Of a stretch of DNA of 64,000 nucleotides, positions 46,567 through 55,684 are shown in pieces. The notes beneath the pieces were generated by a model. The model did not search any database. It saw nothing but the letters and a program-made list of their open reading frames with translations, and was not told where the DNA came from. Every line of letters begins with the position of its first letter. Within the stretch, counting starts at the first letter, position 1. This DNA is from Cyclobacterium sp. 1_MG-2023. Lineage in GTDB: Bacteria; Bacteroidota; Bacteroidia; Cytophagales; Cyclobacteriaceae. The translations under genes and the position numbers were made by a program. The DNA lies in the NCBI RefSeq assembly GCF_030546805.1, contig NZ_JAUOPC010000004.1, positions 462,901 through 526,900 on the forward strand. Direction: 5' to 3'.

Positions 46567-48483
46567 ATGTCCGCATTAACAAAATTTATCACCTGGAAGA
46601 AAGGTAACACAGTAGTTTCATGGGTACTTTTTGGCTTATTTGTTCAGGTGATATTTAATCGAAAGAACGTACCAACACATATAGAGGTGCTGGATGATAC
46701 GCTTACCCATCATTGTTCCAGGACAAAGAGAAATCGCTGGGTGAGTGTCATTAATTTTATGGTGACGCCCAGATTCGTAAGGAGGCTGATTGAATCCCAA
46801 TTGAATAAAAATATGGTAGACCATGAGCGTGTGTTTTTATCGCTCGATAAAGAATTGACCAAGGATGATTTCTTTGACAAGGACAAGCCTCATCGGCAAA
46901 AGTGGGGCAATTGGTATGGCAACCATTTCTCTGAACCATTGCGATTTTTTGTGCCCGGAGACGGGGATTATAAAAACTTTTCTCCGAAGGCTGAAACCTG
47001 CAATAGGTATGATTACCAAGGTTTGTCGGAGGTAAGTGAATTGGTGAAAAATGCCGAAAAAGAAAATAGAAAAGTCCGAGCCGTAGGTTCCGGTCATGCT
47101 TTGACGGCAGTGGCTCAATGTGAAGATTTCTTGGTTTGCACCCAAAACATGAACATGACCCAACGGCCTGCCAAAGAATGGATAAAAGAGGAATATAAGG
47201 AGGGGTTCGATGTAGAAGTGAATTATGGCAATAAAAAGTCTTTGGAAAAGCACTACCTTTTCGAAACAGGAGGTGGAACCAAGATCAGGCACCTAATAGA
47301 AGCCTTGACCTATCATGGCTTTGCTTTGATCAACCAGGGAGGGTCCAGCATACAGTCCATTACCGGAGCAATTGCCACCTCTACTCATGGTTCAGGCATA
47401 GGGATTGGTCCGGTATCAGCTTTTGCCAAGTCAATGACCATTGTGGGTAAAGGAGGCAAGATCTATCGCGTAGAACCTACGGATGGGATTACAGATCCGG
47501 AGGCATTTAATAAGGACCAAGAAGTAAAAAAATATGGCATAGAATTGATTCAGGACGATGAAAAGTTCAATGCGGTTATGGTTGGTATAGGATCTATCGG
47601 GATTGTTTTCTCCATGATTCTGGAAGCCCAACCCAATTACCGGCTGTATGAGGAACGGAAAAGGTACAATTGGGAGGAGCTTAAAGCAGAGATGCAAAAA
47701 GAGGATTTACATCATTTCATTAATCAACACAGACATTTTGAGGTGTTGATCAACCCCTATTGTGACCTTACTGCAGAAACTGAAGAGGGGAAAAAAAGAA
47801 AATGTTTGGTAACCACCAGAAACTATTGTGAAAAATCCAATAGGAAACAGGCAGGGAGGGAGAGAAATTATATTTCTTCATTTATATCAGGAATAGCCAT
47901 TTCCGGAAGGCTTTCTCCCTGGGTATTCAATAAAAACCACCAGTCCATTCCTGCCATGACCAATAACTCCATTCATCGATTGATCGACCACAGCGGCGAT
48001 GAAGGGGGAGGTTTTGAGGACGACTGTCGTTTTGTGTTGGATCAGGGCTTGGGAGAGTTAAAATTTTATGGCTATGCCGTAGAATTCGGTTTTCCATTGG
48101 AGCGGGTTTTTGAGGCAGTAGATTTGATCATTAAGGTTTGTGAAGAGGCTCAGGTCTACCATCACTTATTGGCTGCTCCTTTTTCATTGCGATTTGTCAA
48201 ACAATGTGATGCCCATCTATCCATGATGAATCAGCACGATACCTGTATGATTGAATTAGTAAGTGTGAAAGGAGTAACCGGCAGCCTACCGTTATTTAGG
48301 CGTTTAGAAAGGGAATTGTTGGATTTCGGAGCCATACCACATTGGGGGCTTTCCGTAGAGCCCTGGTACAGAGCAAGGGTTGAAAAAGCTTTTCCTAGAT
48401 TTAAAGATTGGGAGGTGCAGCAGGCCTTTTTTGGCGGAGATACTTTCAAAAATGCATTTTTGGAACGGATTCAGGATTCATAA
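46567..48483 (+). CDS. FAD-dependent oxidase of the D-arabinono-1,4-lactone/L-gulonolactone oxidase type
   Basis: This 638-aa protein has a FAD-binding type 4 domain from about residue 145. It carries RKVRAVGSGHALTAVAQCEDFLVCTQNMN, then LFETGGGTKIRHLIEAL, and QGGSSIQSITGAIATSTHGSGIG, where the His is a likely flavin-contact residue. The C-terminal half corresponds to the aldonolactone oxidase domain. An N-terminal extension of ~140 residues is not part of the usual family and contains one hydrophobic stretch (VVSWVLFGLFVQVIF). The enzyme would oxidise an aldonolactone or related polyol with oxygen. It is divergent from the thiamine-regulated operon. Confidence 0.85.
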   Translation: MSALTKFITWKKGNTVVSWVLFGLFVQVIFNRKNVPTHIEVLDDTLTHHCSRTKRNRWVSVINFMVTPRFVRRLIESQLNKNMVDHERVFLSLDKELTKDDFFDKDKPHRQKWGNWYGNHFSEPLRFFVPGDGDYKNFSPKAETCNRYDYQGLSEVSELVKNAEKENRKVRAVGSGHALTAVAQCEDFLVCTQNMNMTQRPAKEWIKEEYKEGFDVEVNYGNKKSLEKHYLFETGGGTKIRHLIEALTYHGFALINQGGSSIQSITGAIATSTHGSGIGIGPVSAFAKSMTIVGKGGKIYRVEPTDGITDPEAFNKDQEVKKYGIELIQDDEKFNAVMVGIGSIGIVFSMILEAQPNYRLYEERKRYNWEELKAEMQKEDLHHFINQHRHFEVLINPYCDLTAETEEGKKRKCLVTTRNYCEKSNRKQAGRERNYISSFISGIAISGRLSPWVFNKNHQSIPAMTNNSIHRLIDHSGDEGGGFEDDCRFVLDQGLGELKFYGYAVEFGFPLERVFEAVDLIIKVCEEAQVYHHLLAAPFSLRFVKQCDAHLSMMNQHDTCMIELVSVKGVTGSLPLFRRLERELLDFGAIPHWGLSVEPWYRARVEKAFPRFKDWEVQQAFFGGDTFKNAFLERIQDS

Positions 48484-48604
48484 TTTCTATTCGGAGTGTT
48501 TGGTTAGTTTATTGTTTTCAAATGTCGGGACTCCTTTAAAGTAGCTTTAATACTTAATTGCTGAAACCTATGATAGGATTAGGCTTGTGATGAGGAGTAT
48601 TGTT

Positions 48605-48700
48605 CAACCCACTATTAGGGTTGAGGAATAGGTGTGGAATTGGCCGTCCACGGGTTTCACCCGTGGTTATTGTTATTGAAGCCCTTTGGGCTTCTTTCGA
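48605..48700 (+). repeat. Three-hairpin repeat, diverged copy 3
   Basis: It has the same layout as 12473-12566 but different stems: CAACCC/GGGTTG, CCACGGGT/ACCCGTGG and GAAGCCC/GGGCTTC. Every stem is still perfectly paired, so paired positions have changed together. Confidence 0.8.
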
Positions 48701-49156
48701 TTAACTTCAGTTCGATTTTATACTTATTGGTAAAATTAGGTTTATTTAATCAAGCAGTTACTTTACTGAAATAGATACAGGAAAGACAGATAAGGTAAAT
48801 CCCCCTTTTTTTAAAGAGGGATAAAGGGGGATTTTTTCCGAAACCGTCACTAATATCAATTTCATAATGGCTTTGTCACGTCCTGTTAAAATCCCTCTTT
48901 AAGGCAAGGAGCCACCGGCATTAGCGAAAAGCCGGTTTCACTATTGAGCTTACTGTTGGCTAATGCCCTAAAAAGCCATTTCCTTAATATCCTGGGTGGC
49001 GCCTCCTGCGTCGGCTTACCCAGAGCTACAAAGATTGCACTCCTCTGGAGTGTTGGATTAGGTATTGTCAACTTGGTTTTGGACCATAATAAAGTTAATT
49101 CTTGGAATGAGGAATTTTTCATAAAACTGAATCGAGTTCTGGCCTTATAGAAATTT

Positions 49157-49403
49157 ATTTTCCGCCTTGTAGATTTTCGGCGTTAAGAAATTTAAGAAGC
49201 GATGGCAAGGGCACAGGCACTGTTTGACGAAGTTTTTGGTTTAGTAATCATTAAAAAGCAACGGCAATATTAACACCAAAAACGAGGAGTTTGCCTGTGT
49301 GCGGGAGGCCTTAAATTTTAGTCGAAAAGATACTCAGCGGTGGGGTTTTTTGCTTACTTTTTTGACCTACAGCAAAAAAGTAATAATGATCTTTTTAATT
49401 GAA
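49157..49403 (+). repeat. 247-bp dispersed repeat, copy A
   Basis: It begins TTTTCCGCCTTGTAGATTTT and ends after a hairpin TTACTTTTTTG/CAAAAAAGTAA. It matches copies at 50866-51112 and 51291-51538 with few changes. It is the 3' part of a longer composite repeat from about 48795. Confidence 0.85.
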
Positions 49404-49589
49404 TACTGTCAACTTGGATTCTGCATATTTAAAATGTTAATTGATGGAAGGACGATTTTTTCAAAATTATTTAGGCGAACTCAGTTCATATTATTCACGC
49501 AGAACCTCAAACCCAAAAAGGTGAAAATATTATAGCAGTAGGCGCATGCCCTCGGTAAATAGGTGAAATTACTTAGAGCTCTGTAAAAC

Positions 49590-49622
49590 AAAAAAAGCTA
49601 TGAAATAAAATCTCATAGCTTT
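49590..49622 (-). terminator. Terminator downstream of the tRNA-like gene
   Basis: AAAGCTATGA/TCATAGCTTT is a perfect 10-bp stem followed on the minus strand by a U-run (A-run 49591-49596), 32 nt after the end of the tRNA-like structure. Confidence 0.85.
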
Positions 49623-49653
49623 AGTCAATTAACAATAAACCCAAAATAACCTG

Positions 49654-49778
49654 CTGTAGGAGAAGGAGTCGAACCTCCACGGAGCAGTTAGGAAAAATAC
49701 GAGCTCGCTATTTTCTTTATCCTGTGATCTCCACCCCCGAGACAGGAGGGCATGTCTGCCAGTTTCATCATCCTACAG
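49654..49778 (-). tRNA. Unusual class II tRNA-like gene, GUC in the anticodon position
   Basis: On the minus strand the 125-nt segment folds as a cloverleaf. The acceptor stem TGTAGGA/TCCTACA is extended by an extra C/G pair. The D arm has a 3-bp stem (ATG/CAT) and the AAACTGGCAGA loop seen in class II tRNAs. The anticodon arm is CCCTC-CTGTCTC-GGGGG. The T arm is GGAGG-TTCGACT-CCTTC with one G-U pair. Between anticodon and T arms lie 55 nt, far more than the 10-20 of normal Leu or Ser tRNAs, closed by GGAG/CTCC with an inner AAAATA/TATTTT hairpin. The loop triplet is GUC (49743-49741), which is aspartate in the code although the body is Leu-like. CCA is not encoded. It could be a functional odd tRNA, a decoy, or a mobile tRNA-like element. 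Confidence 0.7.
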
Positions 49779-49840
49779 TATATATCAGTAATAAAGCTTT
49801 CCTTCACTACCCAAAGATCTTTTGTCTTTGTTTGATATGT

Positions 49841-49848
49841 CAAAGGTA
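49841..49848 (-). promoter_or_regulatory. Possible -7 element of the tRNA-like gene
   Basis: TACCTTTG on the minus strand matches TAnnTTTG exactly, about 63 nt before the tRNA-like 5' end. The -33 position reads TTTT rather than TTTG. Confidence 0.4.
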
Positions 49849-50865
49849 ATGAAAAGATTTGTATATTAAAATTATGGCAACGTTTAAAGCATTTTTTTAC
49901 ATTATAATTATTGGAAATGCTAATTAATTTTATTTTCATTAATTCAACACTTCTAATATCAACCCAAATTAAAAGATTTGCAATAAATAAAACACACAAC
50001 CTTGATTTGACAAATAAAGTGACATTTCTTGCCTACAAAACACATCTACCTAGGGAATGAAAACAAGCATTTTCGCCCGTATTCCAGCCTATTTTTAGGA
50101 GAAACAGAGATAAAAACCATCCAAAACCAATATAGAAAACACCGACTTCAACGCCTCCCAAACTCCGTAGGAGTGTCATTTTTGTAGCCGAGGGTATCAA
50201 CCCTCTGGAAATGAGTTATATGTACATCTTGATTTTGGCGGTATTGTTGCTTTTTTTCTGCAACAATGCTGACAAAATCTTATCGAAAACAAACGCTAAT
50301 AACCCCAGGGTAATTAAAATAGTCTCTACAAAAACTGATGTACCGTCATACGAACCCTTTTTGGAGAGTTGTTGCGTAGAGAAAGGCTGTGGTAATCCCT
50401 CCTTCGGGGCTAGCAGTTTTTCCAAGGGATTCTATCCCACGATCAGCAAAAGTCACTACATTGCTGAAAGCTCAAAATCCCCCTTTTTTCAAAGGGGGAC
50501 AAAGGGGGATTTTTTTTCGCAACCGTCACTAATATCAACTTCGTAATGGCTTTGTCACGTTCTGTTAAAATCCCTTTCTTAGCCTATCGCTGATAGCTTT
50601 AAAACCGGGCGCAAGAGGCCACTGGCATTAGGGAAAAGCCGGTTTCACTATTGAGCTTACTGTCGGCTAATGCCCTTAAAAGCCAATTCATTTACACCCC
50701 GGGTCGCATCTCCTGCGTCGACTTACCCGGAGCTACCAATACAGCACTCCGCTGGAGTGCTGTATTGAGTATTGTCAAATTGGTTTCTGCATTTTTAAAA
50801 TGTTAATTCTTGGAATGACGATTTTTTCATAAAACTGAATCGAGTTTTGGTCTTATAGAAAATTA

Positions 50866-51112
50866 TTTTCCGCCTTGTAGATTATCGGCGTTAAGAAATT
50901 TAAGAAGTGATGGCAAGAGCACAGGCACTGTTTGACGAAGTTTTTGGTTTAGTAATCATTAAAAAGCAACGGCAATATTAACACCAAAAAAGAGGAGTTT
51001 GCCTGTGTGCGGGAGGCCTTAAATTTTAGTCGAAAAGATACTCAGCGGCGGGCTTTTTTGTTTACTTTTTGGGCCTGCAGCAAAAAAGTAAAAAATGGTC
51101 TTTTTAATTGAA
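50866..51112 (+). repeat. 247-bp dispersed repeat, copy B
   Basis: It is nearly identical to 49157-49403; the flanking 390 bp on the left also match those left of copy A, with small insertions, so the whole ~650-bp unit is duplicated. The terminal hairpin is TTTACTTTTTG/CAAAAAAGTAAA. Confidence 0.85.
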
Positions 51113-51164
51113 CTCTGTCATCATGATTGCTGCGTTTTTAAAATGCTAATTCTAAGAATGATGT

Positions 51165-51285
51165 ACCGTTATTGCGAACCCTTTTTGGAGAGTTGTTGTG
51201 TATGGAAAGGAGTCAAACCTCATTCCATTGTGAGATTCCTTCGACTTTCTCTTCGCGAGGCCTCTGCAAAGTCTCGGAATGACGA
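51165..51285 (+). repeat. MITE-like repeat, copy 1
   Basis: It starts CCGTTATTGCGAACCC and ends AAGTCTCGGAATGACG, ends that are roughly complementary, with GAGATTCCTTCG inside. Related modules are at 51640-51769 and, truncated, near 50343. Confidence 0.65.
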
Positions 51286-51290
51286 TAATA

Positions 51291-51538
51291 TTTTCCGCCT
51301 TGTAGATTTTCGGCGTTAAGAAATTTAAGAAGTGATGGCAAGAGTACAGGCACTGTTTGACGAAGTTTTTGGTTTAGTAATTATTAAAAAGCAATGCTAA
51401 TATTAACACCAAAAACTAAGGAGTTTGCCTGTGTGCGGGAGGCCTTAAATTTTAGTCGAAAAGATACTCAGCGGCGGGCTTTTTTGTTTACTTTTTGGGC
51501 CTGCAGCAAAAAAGTAAAAAATGGTCTTTTTAATTGAA
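51291..51538 (+). repeat. 247-bp dispersed repeat, copy C
   Basis: Third copy, close to copy B and sharing the variant terminal hairpin. The larger left-hand part of the composite unit is absent here and replaced by the MITE-like module. Confidence 0.85.
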
Positions 51539-51639
51539 AATGTATATGAAAATCGAAAATAAAATACAAAGATTGCACTCTGGAGTGCTGCATTGGATAT
51601 TGTCAACTTGGTTTCTGCATTTTCAAAATGATAATTCTC

Positions 51640-51769
51640 GAAATGACTTGCAGTCACTGAGAACCTTTAAAGCGGGCCGGTAGTGCGGCAAAGGTGCGGC
51701 AGTCTCGCCATTTTGAGATTCCTTCGGCTTTCTCTACACAAAGCCCCTGCAAAGTCTCGGAATGACGGA
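51640..51769 (+). repeat. MITE-like repeat, copy 2
   Basis: It shares TTGAGATTCCTTCGGCTTTCTC-type and AAAGTCTCGGAATGACG segments with the copy at 51165-51285, but the left half has diverged. It ends just before the 447-aa gene's stop. Confidence 0.6.
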
Positions 51770-51784
51770 TTTAAAAGTCTTTGG

Positions 51785-53128
51785 TCAATCCAATATTTTG
51801 GAAGTAGCGTTTGGGCGGGGATTTGAGGGAATCAGGTTTTTGGGGATTTCTTGCGTGATTTTTTTTAGTTGCTTTAACTCAAAGCCAATTCTAAATTGAA
51901 ACCTGGAAGTTGAGAGGCCGCGATTTGCTTTAAATAGGGGATCATAGGTCAGCAAAACTATGGATTGAAGCTTTTTTCCCATTGGAATGGTTCGGCCAAG
52001 CCCTAAACCTGATAACCAAATGGAACCATCAAAATTTTTGCTTTCAAAACCCGGTGCATAGACCAAACTTATCCTGCTTCTGGCCAACTCCCCCTGAAGG
52101 AACCAATTTCCCAGACTAAAATGCAATCCTCCTTTTATCCCTTCCCCTGTACTTGTTGGCCCGATTTGATTTTTAAATTGTCGCTTGATATTTATTCCTG
52201 CAAAAGTATGCCACTGACTGCTGATACTGTATTTGATGCCCAGATCTACAAATAACCCCTCAGCAAATGATGTCAAGGGATCGTACCAGAGGTATAAATC
52301 TGTACGTTCTAAGAATGGAGCATTTTTCAAATGATTAGCTTCCTTAAGGTTAAATTTTTCAATTGTTTTTTCCGCCTCCGCTACTTGGATATTCCCCAAA
52401 GAATCCATGCTTATTTTGCTATAGTCATTTCCGATGCTTTGCAAGTATTCATTTGAAATGCCCTTGGGTTGTTCTTTGACCAATGATTGGGCTTTGGTTA
52501 GGGTAAGTCTGGGACTTATTTTTTCACGAGCCAATTCTTTCACTGCTCCATTACCATAATAATCCATAATGCCTTTACCGGGAGATTTTATCTGCTCATT
52601 GAGGGTTCCCCCTAGTTTTTGTTTAAGCTCGGGCATTAGCTGTTCATTGAATATTGCTTTCAGGTTTTCCTCATTTTGCCCGATAATTTCTTCTATGGTA
52701 GCCATATCTTGGGCTTGTTCCAAGGCTGTTTTTGACTTTTCTACCTGACTTAAAAGGTAAGTACAGGTATGCTTTAAATTTTGACTTGAGGGGCTAGCTT
52801 CGGAGCTTAAGCTGAGAAGTATGGTTTTCTCCTGTTCGATGATTTTTAGGCCTCGATTCTTTAAACCATTTACCAGACTGTCCCTTTGGGTACTGTCTAT
52901 TTTACTTGTCTTGAATTTTTGGATGTCCTGATTGAGAGAATCGTAAGTTTTTTGTAAGGAATGAATTTGCTGTATCTCTTCCTTGAAGGGTATTGGCTCA
53001 CTTATCAAGGAACTTGTCGGAGATCGGTTGAGCAATCCAGAGGTAGGTACCGGAACAATTGGAACTTGGGCTGCGCTGGAAAAAACAAGCAGATAGGCAA
53101 AGAGCAAAGATAAGCAAGTCTCTTTCAT
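51785..53128 (-). CDS. Exported protein with helical N-terminal region and beta-barrel C-terminus, unknown family
   Basis: This 447-aa protein has a signal peptide of about 20 residues ending in SSAAQ. Residues ~50-260 are helical and charged with a coiled-coil look (IHSLQKTYDSLNQDIQKF, LLSQVEKSKTALEQAQDMATIEEIIGQNEENLKAIFNEQL). From about 275 a porin-like beta pattern appears (LFVDLGIKYSISSQWHTFAGINIKRQF, GLHFSLGNWFLQGELARSRISLVYAPGF, SRFQFRIGFELKQL). It probably sits in the outer membrane. The family is not recognised, and the gene stands alone next to the repeat region. Confidence 0.68.
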   Translation of the reverse strand: MKETCLSLLFAYLLVFSSAAQVPIVPVPTSGLLNRSPTSSLISEPIPFKEEIQQIHSLQKTYDSLNQDIQKFKTSKIDSTQRDSLVNGLKNRGLKIIEQEKTILLSLSSEASPSSQNLKHTCTYLLSQVEKSKTALEQAQDMATIEEIIGQNEENLKAIFNEQLMPELKQKLGGTLNEQIKSPGKGIMDYYGNGAVKELAREKISPRLTLTKAQSLVKEQPKGISNEYLQSIGNDYSKISMDSLGNIQVAEAEKTIEKFNLKEANHLKNAPFLERTDLYLWYDPLTSFAEGLFVDLGIKYSISSQWHTFAGINIKRQFKNQIGPTSTGEGIKGGLHFSLGNWFLQGELARSRISLVYAPGFESKNFDGSIWLSGLGLGRTIPMGKKLQSIVLLTYDPLFKANRGLSTSRFQFRIGFELKQLKKITQEIPKNLIPSNPRPNATSKILD

Positions 53129-53321
53129 GGCAGGACTTATTATTGGGTCTCAAAACTGCATTGATCAAAAAAATAGCGCAACAAAAGATCAAAAAGGTAA
53201 TGAATACCTCCATTGATGGAATGTTATCAACTAAAATACCAAAACGATTTGATATTTGCAAGCGATTGAAAATGAGTGTGGTATTTGTTTGTGGCCAATT
53301 GAGAAATTTTAGGGGATGGAA
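53129..53321. other. Short intergenic gap
   Basis: About 190 bp between two minus-strand genes with no recognised element; promoter signals for the downstream gene would be here. Confidence 0.4.
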
Positions 53322-54278
53322 TCAACTCTCTTTTCGATAGGCCGCCAATTCTTTGTAAACCCTTCGTCTTGCTCGATTGATACCGCCAACAGGTTCGTGA
53401 TCCTTTAACCCCATCCAAGGAGAAAACTCCAGTGTTTCTCCCATTTCTATTCGGCCCTCACAGTCAAAAGATTGCTGGGGAATATGTAGAGTGGCTACGG
53501 GTATTAAGGGAGCTTTCCAGGCAATGGAAGTATTTTCCAATGGCTGTTCTTGGTCGTTTTTGTGAATTTGCACATTTAAGGTAAACCCATGAGGCCTGGT
53601 TTCACAGTCTTTTATTAATTGGGATTTTAAAAAATCATCTCCTTTCTCTTCATTGAGGGTATAACCCAAATTGGGTTCCAATGGGGTCAAAACAAATTTA
53701 ACATACAAGCTAGGACCAAATTTAAAAGCTCCACCGGAAAAATAGGTTTGTGAGAGCAGGTTGTCGTGCTTTTTACTGTACTTGAAGGTCAGGTAAATAC
53801 TTCTCCAATGCGAAGGATTAAGGGCAAACTTGACTTGTTCCCAGAGGCCGAACAGCACAGCTTTTATGGCTTTTGCGTACAAAGAGATATTCCAGGCTGA
53901 CAGAATTGGACTGGTGGTCAATAAAAAATTTTGTGTGGGCACTCCCATGGGGTCCGGCTCAATTGTTTCTCCCTCAACCCCCATGACCTTGATGGCCAAG
54001 CCTCTTCCCGAGGCCGGTTTGTCTGATTTTATTTTAGGGGGAGCGTTTGAAAGCCTGATCCAAGCCTCATAGCTTCTTGCCTCTTTAAAGAGCCCTTGCC
54101 TTAACTCTTCCGGTAAATCCTCTGCTATGCTTAAGGTACCTTTTAAAAGCCCATGCATTTTGGGGTGGAAATTTCTAAGTTTCTTACCATTCCGGTATTC
54201 CTTGTCCAAGTAATCCTTCATTGTCCGGATCAAGTCTTGAATCTCTTTTTCCTCTTTGGTATATTGGTTTTCACTCAT
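53322..54278 (-). CDS. Catalase-like (SrpA-type) heme-domain protein
   Basis: The ATG at 54278 overlaps the end of the Dyp peroxidase gene by 8 bp and gives 318 residues; an upstream ATG at 54332 would lie deep inside that gene. The sequence matches the minimal catalase-core fold: the N-terminal helix, SYEAWIRLSNAPP with the RLS motif, GRGLAIKVMGV, PTQNFLLTTSP, and C-terminal FSPWMGLKDHEPVGGINRARRRVY with the usual catalase end. It is shorter than true catalases. It probably binds heme and acts on organic or lipid peroxides. Third gene of a peroxidase operon. Confidence 0.83.
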   Translation of the reverse strand: MSENQYTKEEKEIQDLIRTMKDYLDKEYRNGKKLRNFHPKMHGLLKGTLSIAEDLPEELRQGLFKEARSYEAWIRLSNAPPKIKSDKPASGRGLAIKVMGVEGETIEPDPMGVPTQNFLLTTSPILSAWNISLYAKAIKAVLFGLWEQVKFALNPSHWRSIYLTFKYSKKHDNLLSQTYFSGGAFKFGPSLYVKFVLTPLEPNLGYTLNEEKGDDFLKSQLIKDCETRPHGFTLNVQIHKNDQEQPLENTSIAWKAPLIPVATLHIPQQSFDCEGRIEMGETLEFSPWMGLKDHEPVGGINRARRRVYKELAAYRKES

Positions 54279-55680
54279 GGTTTGCGATATATTGTAGGGC
54301 TTTGATCCCCGGAAAAAAGAAATAGGCTCCACCTTTAATTAAGGTGAAATTGGGAAGATTGCTGTACTTTTTCCTAATGGGGTAGTGGGGAACACTAAAC
54401 TCATTGGTTTTGTATTGCCCGGTATCGTAGTGGTTTCCGATGATGGGGTCGGCATCATTTTCCAAACCTCCAAACTTGTGAAAGCTCACCCAGTTGTTCT
54501 GAACAAATTCAAATTGCCTTCTGATGTCTGTTACCATACAAATAAAATGCAGGCCTCGTTCCTGTTCATCTTCTGTGGAATCCATGATGTTTTGCGGGTC
54601 AAGTTCCGGAGTAACAGGGGGGCCATATGGTCTGCCTTTTCGTAGCAATTGGTGTTTGGCAGCCATTTCGGAAGAGTCTTTTTTACTTGTTTCGGTCACC
54701 AAGTGATCCCTGGGATTGGACCTTCTGATATGGGCACCCAATGGGCATTTTAGTCCGGCTTGGTCATCGTCCCAATAGCCAAAATCGTTGGACTCGGATA
54801 GCGCCGGATCAGGGGCCATGGGGCAGCGCGCCAGTGGAGAACCATCCGGCCACCTGCCCACCATTTTACTGGCCAGTTTGATGGCTTCTCCTTTCTCTCC
54901 GGTTTGCTCTTTCATGTATTTCCAGAAGCTATGGACATTTTGATGCATTTGCCTGAAGACCAAATAGCTGCCATTCTTACCCAAATCCTTTCTCTCCGGG
55001 TAATCCGGATGCACCGGCAACAGTCCTGTGGTATCCAACTCAAAAGGAACATAGGGAGCAGGAGCATATTCATCATAGAGGTTTTTATAGCCCATGATAA
55101 ATTCTCCGGCAGGAAAGGTGAAAAGGTTTTCAGGAGGTGTTTCCTTCAACAATTCCCGAATAACAGGTCTGGAAATATCGTCCCTAAACCCAAAGTGTTC
55201 CTTTTGATGCTGTAGAAGGCCTGTAGGAAGGGTATGGATTAATTCAATGCCACAGCGGTCTGTTTGTTCTTTTATTCGAAGCATGCTTTTATCCAACTGC
55301 TCCTGATCTTTGGCATAGACCATCAATAAAAAATGTATGCTATCCTGGCCCCAATCCCAATTATCCGGGTCATTGTCTCCTATATCACCCAGTACAGCTC
55401 TTCGTTGTTCGGCTGTCATGCCTTCCTTAAATTCCCTGCAAAAGCTATTTAAAAGGGGAGCCGGTAATTGAAGAAAGGAAAGCCCTTCATAAGTAAAAGC
55501 GATGTGTATGGCCTCCTTTTCAGGTTTTTCTTCAGCATTTGTGATCAATGGGACTATCTCCTTTAAGAAATCACAGGAGGAGGTAGGGTCTGAGCAGGTG
55601 TAGAGTAAAAATCGTGCGCTTTTTAGGTTTCCATGACCACGAACCATAAGCCCCTGAATGTCTTTTTTTTCCAATGTCAT
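54271..55680 (-). CDS. Dyp-type heme peroxidase
   Basis: This 469-aa protein has the Dyp family motif GFRDDIS at residues 164-170 (a variant of GxxDG with the distal Asp) and the proximal heme His in GAHIRRSNPRDH (His317). The longer size and inserts fit the larger Dyp subfamilies. It would use hydrogen peroxide to oxidise dyes, phenols or lipids, and it lacks a Tat or Sec signal, so it is probably cytoplasmic. It lies between the membrane protein (4-bp gap) and the catalase-like protein (overlap), so the three are co-transcribed. Confidence 0.9.
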   Translation of the reverse strand: MTLEKKDIQGLMVRGHGNLKSARFLLYTCSDPTSSCDFLKEIVPLITNAEEKPEKEAIHIAFTYEGLSFLQLPAPLLNSFCREFKEGMTAEQRRAVLGDIGDNDPDNWDWGQDSIHFLLMVYAKDQEQLDKSMLRIKEQTDRCGIELIHTLPTGLLQHQKEHFGFRDDISRPVIRELLKETPPENLFTFPAGEFIMGYKNLYDEYAPAPYVPFELDTTGLLPVHPDYPERKDLGKNGSYLVFRQMHQNVHSFWKYMKEQTGEKGEAIKLASKMVGRWPDGSPLARCPMAPDPALSESNDFGYWDDDQAGLKCPLGAHIRRSNPRDHLVTETSKKDSSEMAAKHQLLRKGRPYGPPVTPELDPQNIMDSTEDEQERGLHFICMVTDIRRQFEFVQNNWVSFHKFGGLENDADPIIGNHYDTGQYKTNEFSVPHYPIRKKYSNLPNFTLIKGGAYFFFPGIKALQYIANHE

Positions 55681-55684
55681 AGGT

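Larger units (their letters stand above)
48484..51784. other. 3.3-kb region of repeats and an RNA gene without a convincing protein gene
   Basis: Short frames here are chimeras that run across repeat modules. The segment holds a three-hairpin repeat, two copies of a ~650-bp composite unit (about 48795-49403 and 50475-51112), a third partial copy (51291-51538), MITE-like modules, and the tRNA-like gene with terminator at 49590-49778. Confidence 0.75.

Noticed and set aside
49688..49999. 103-codon frame running through the tRNA-like gene
   Set aside because: Its C-terminal third is the translated tRNA-like sequence, which is better explained as structured RNA with its own terminator.
50211..50546. 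111-codon frame with a hydrophobic start in the repeat island
   Set aside because: It crosses two unrelated repeat modules, and its second half is translated intergenic repeat.
48795..51538. Possible CRISPR array because of repeated units
   Set aside because: Units are hundreds of bases long with no regular 20-40-bp repeat/spacer pattern and no cas genes.
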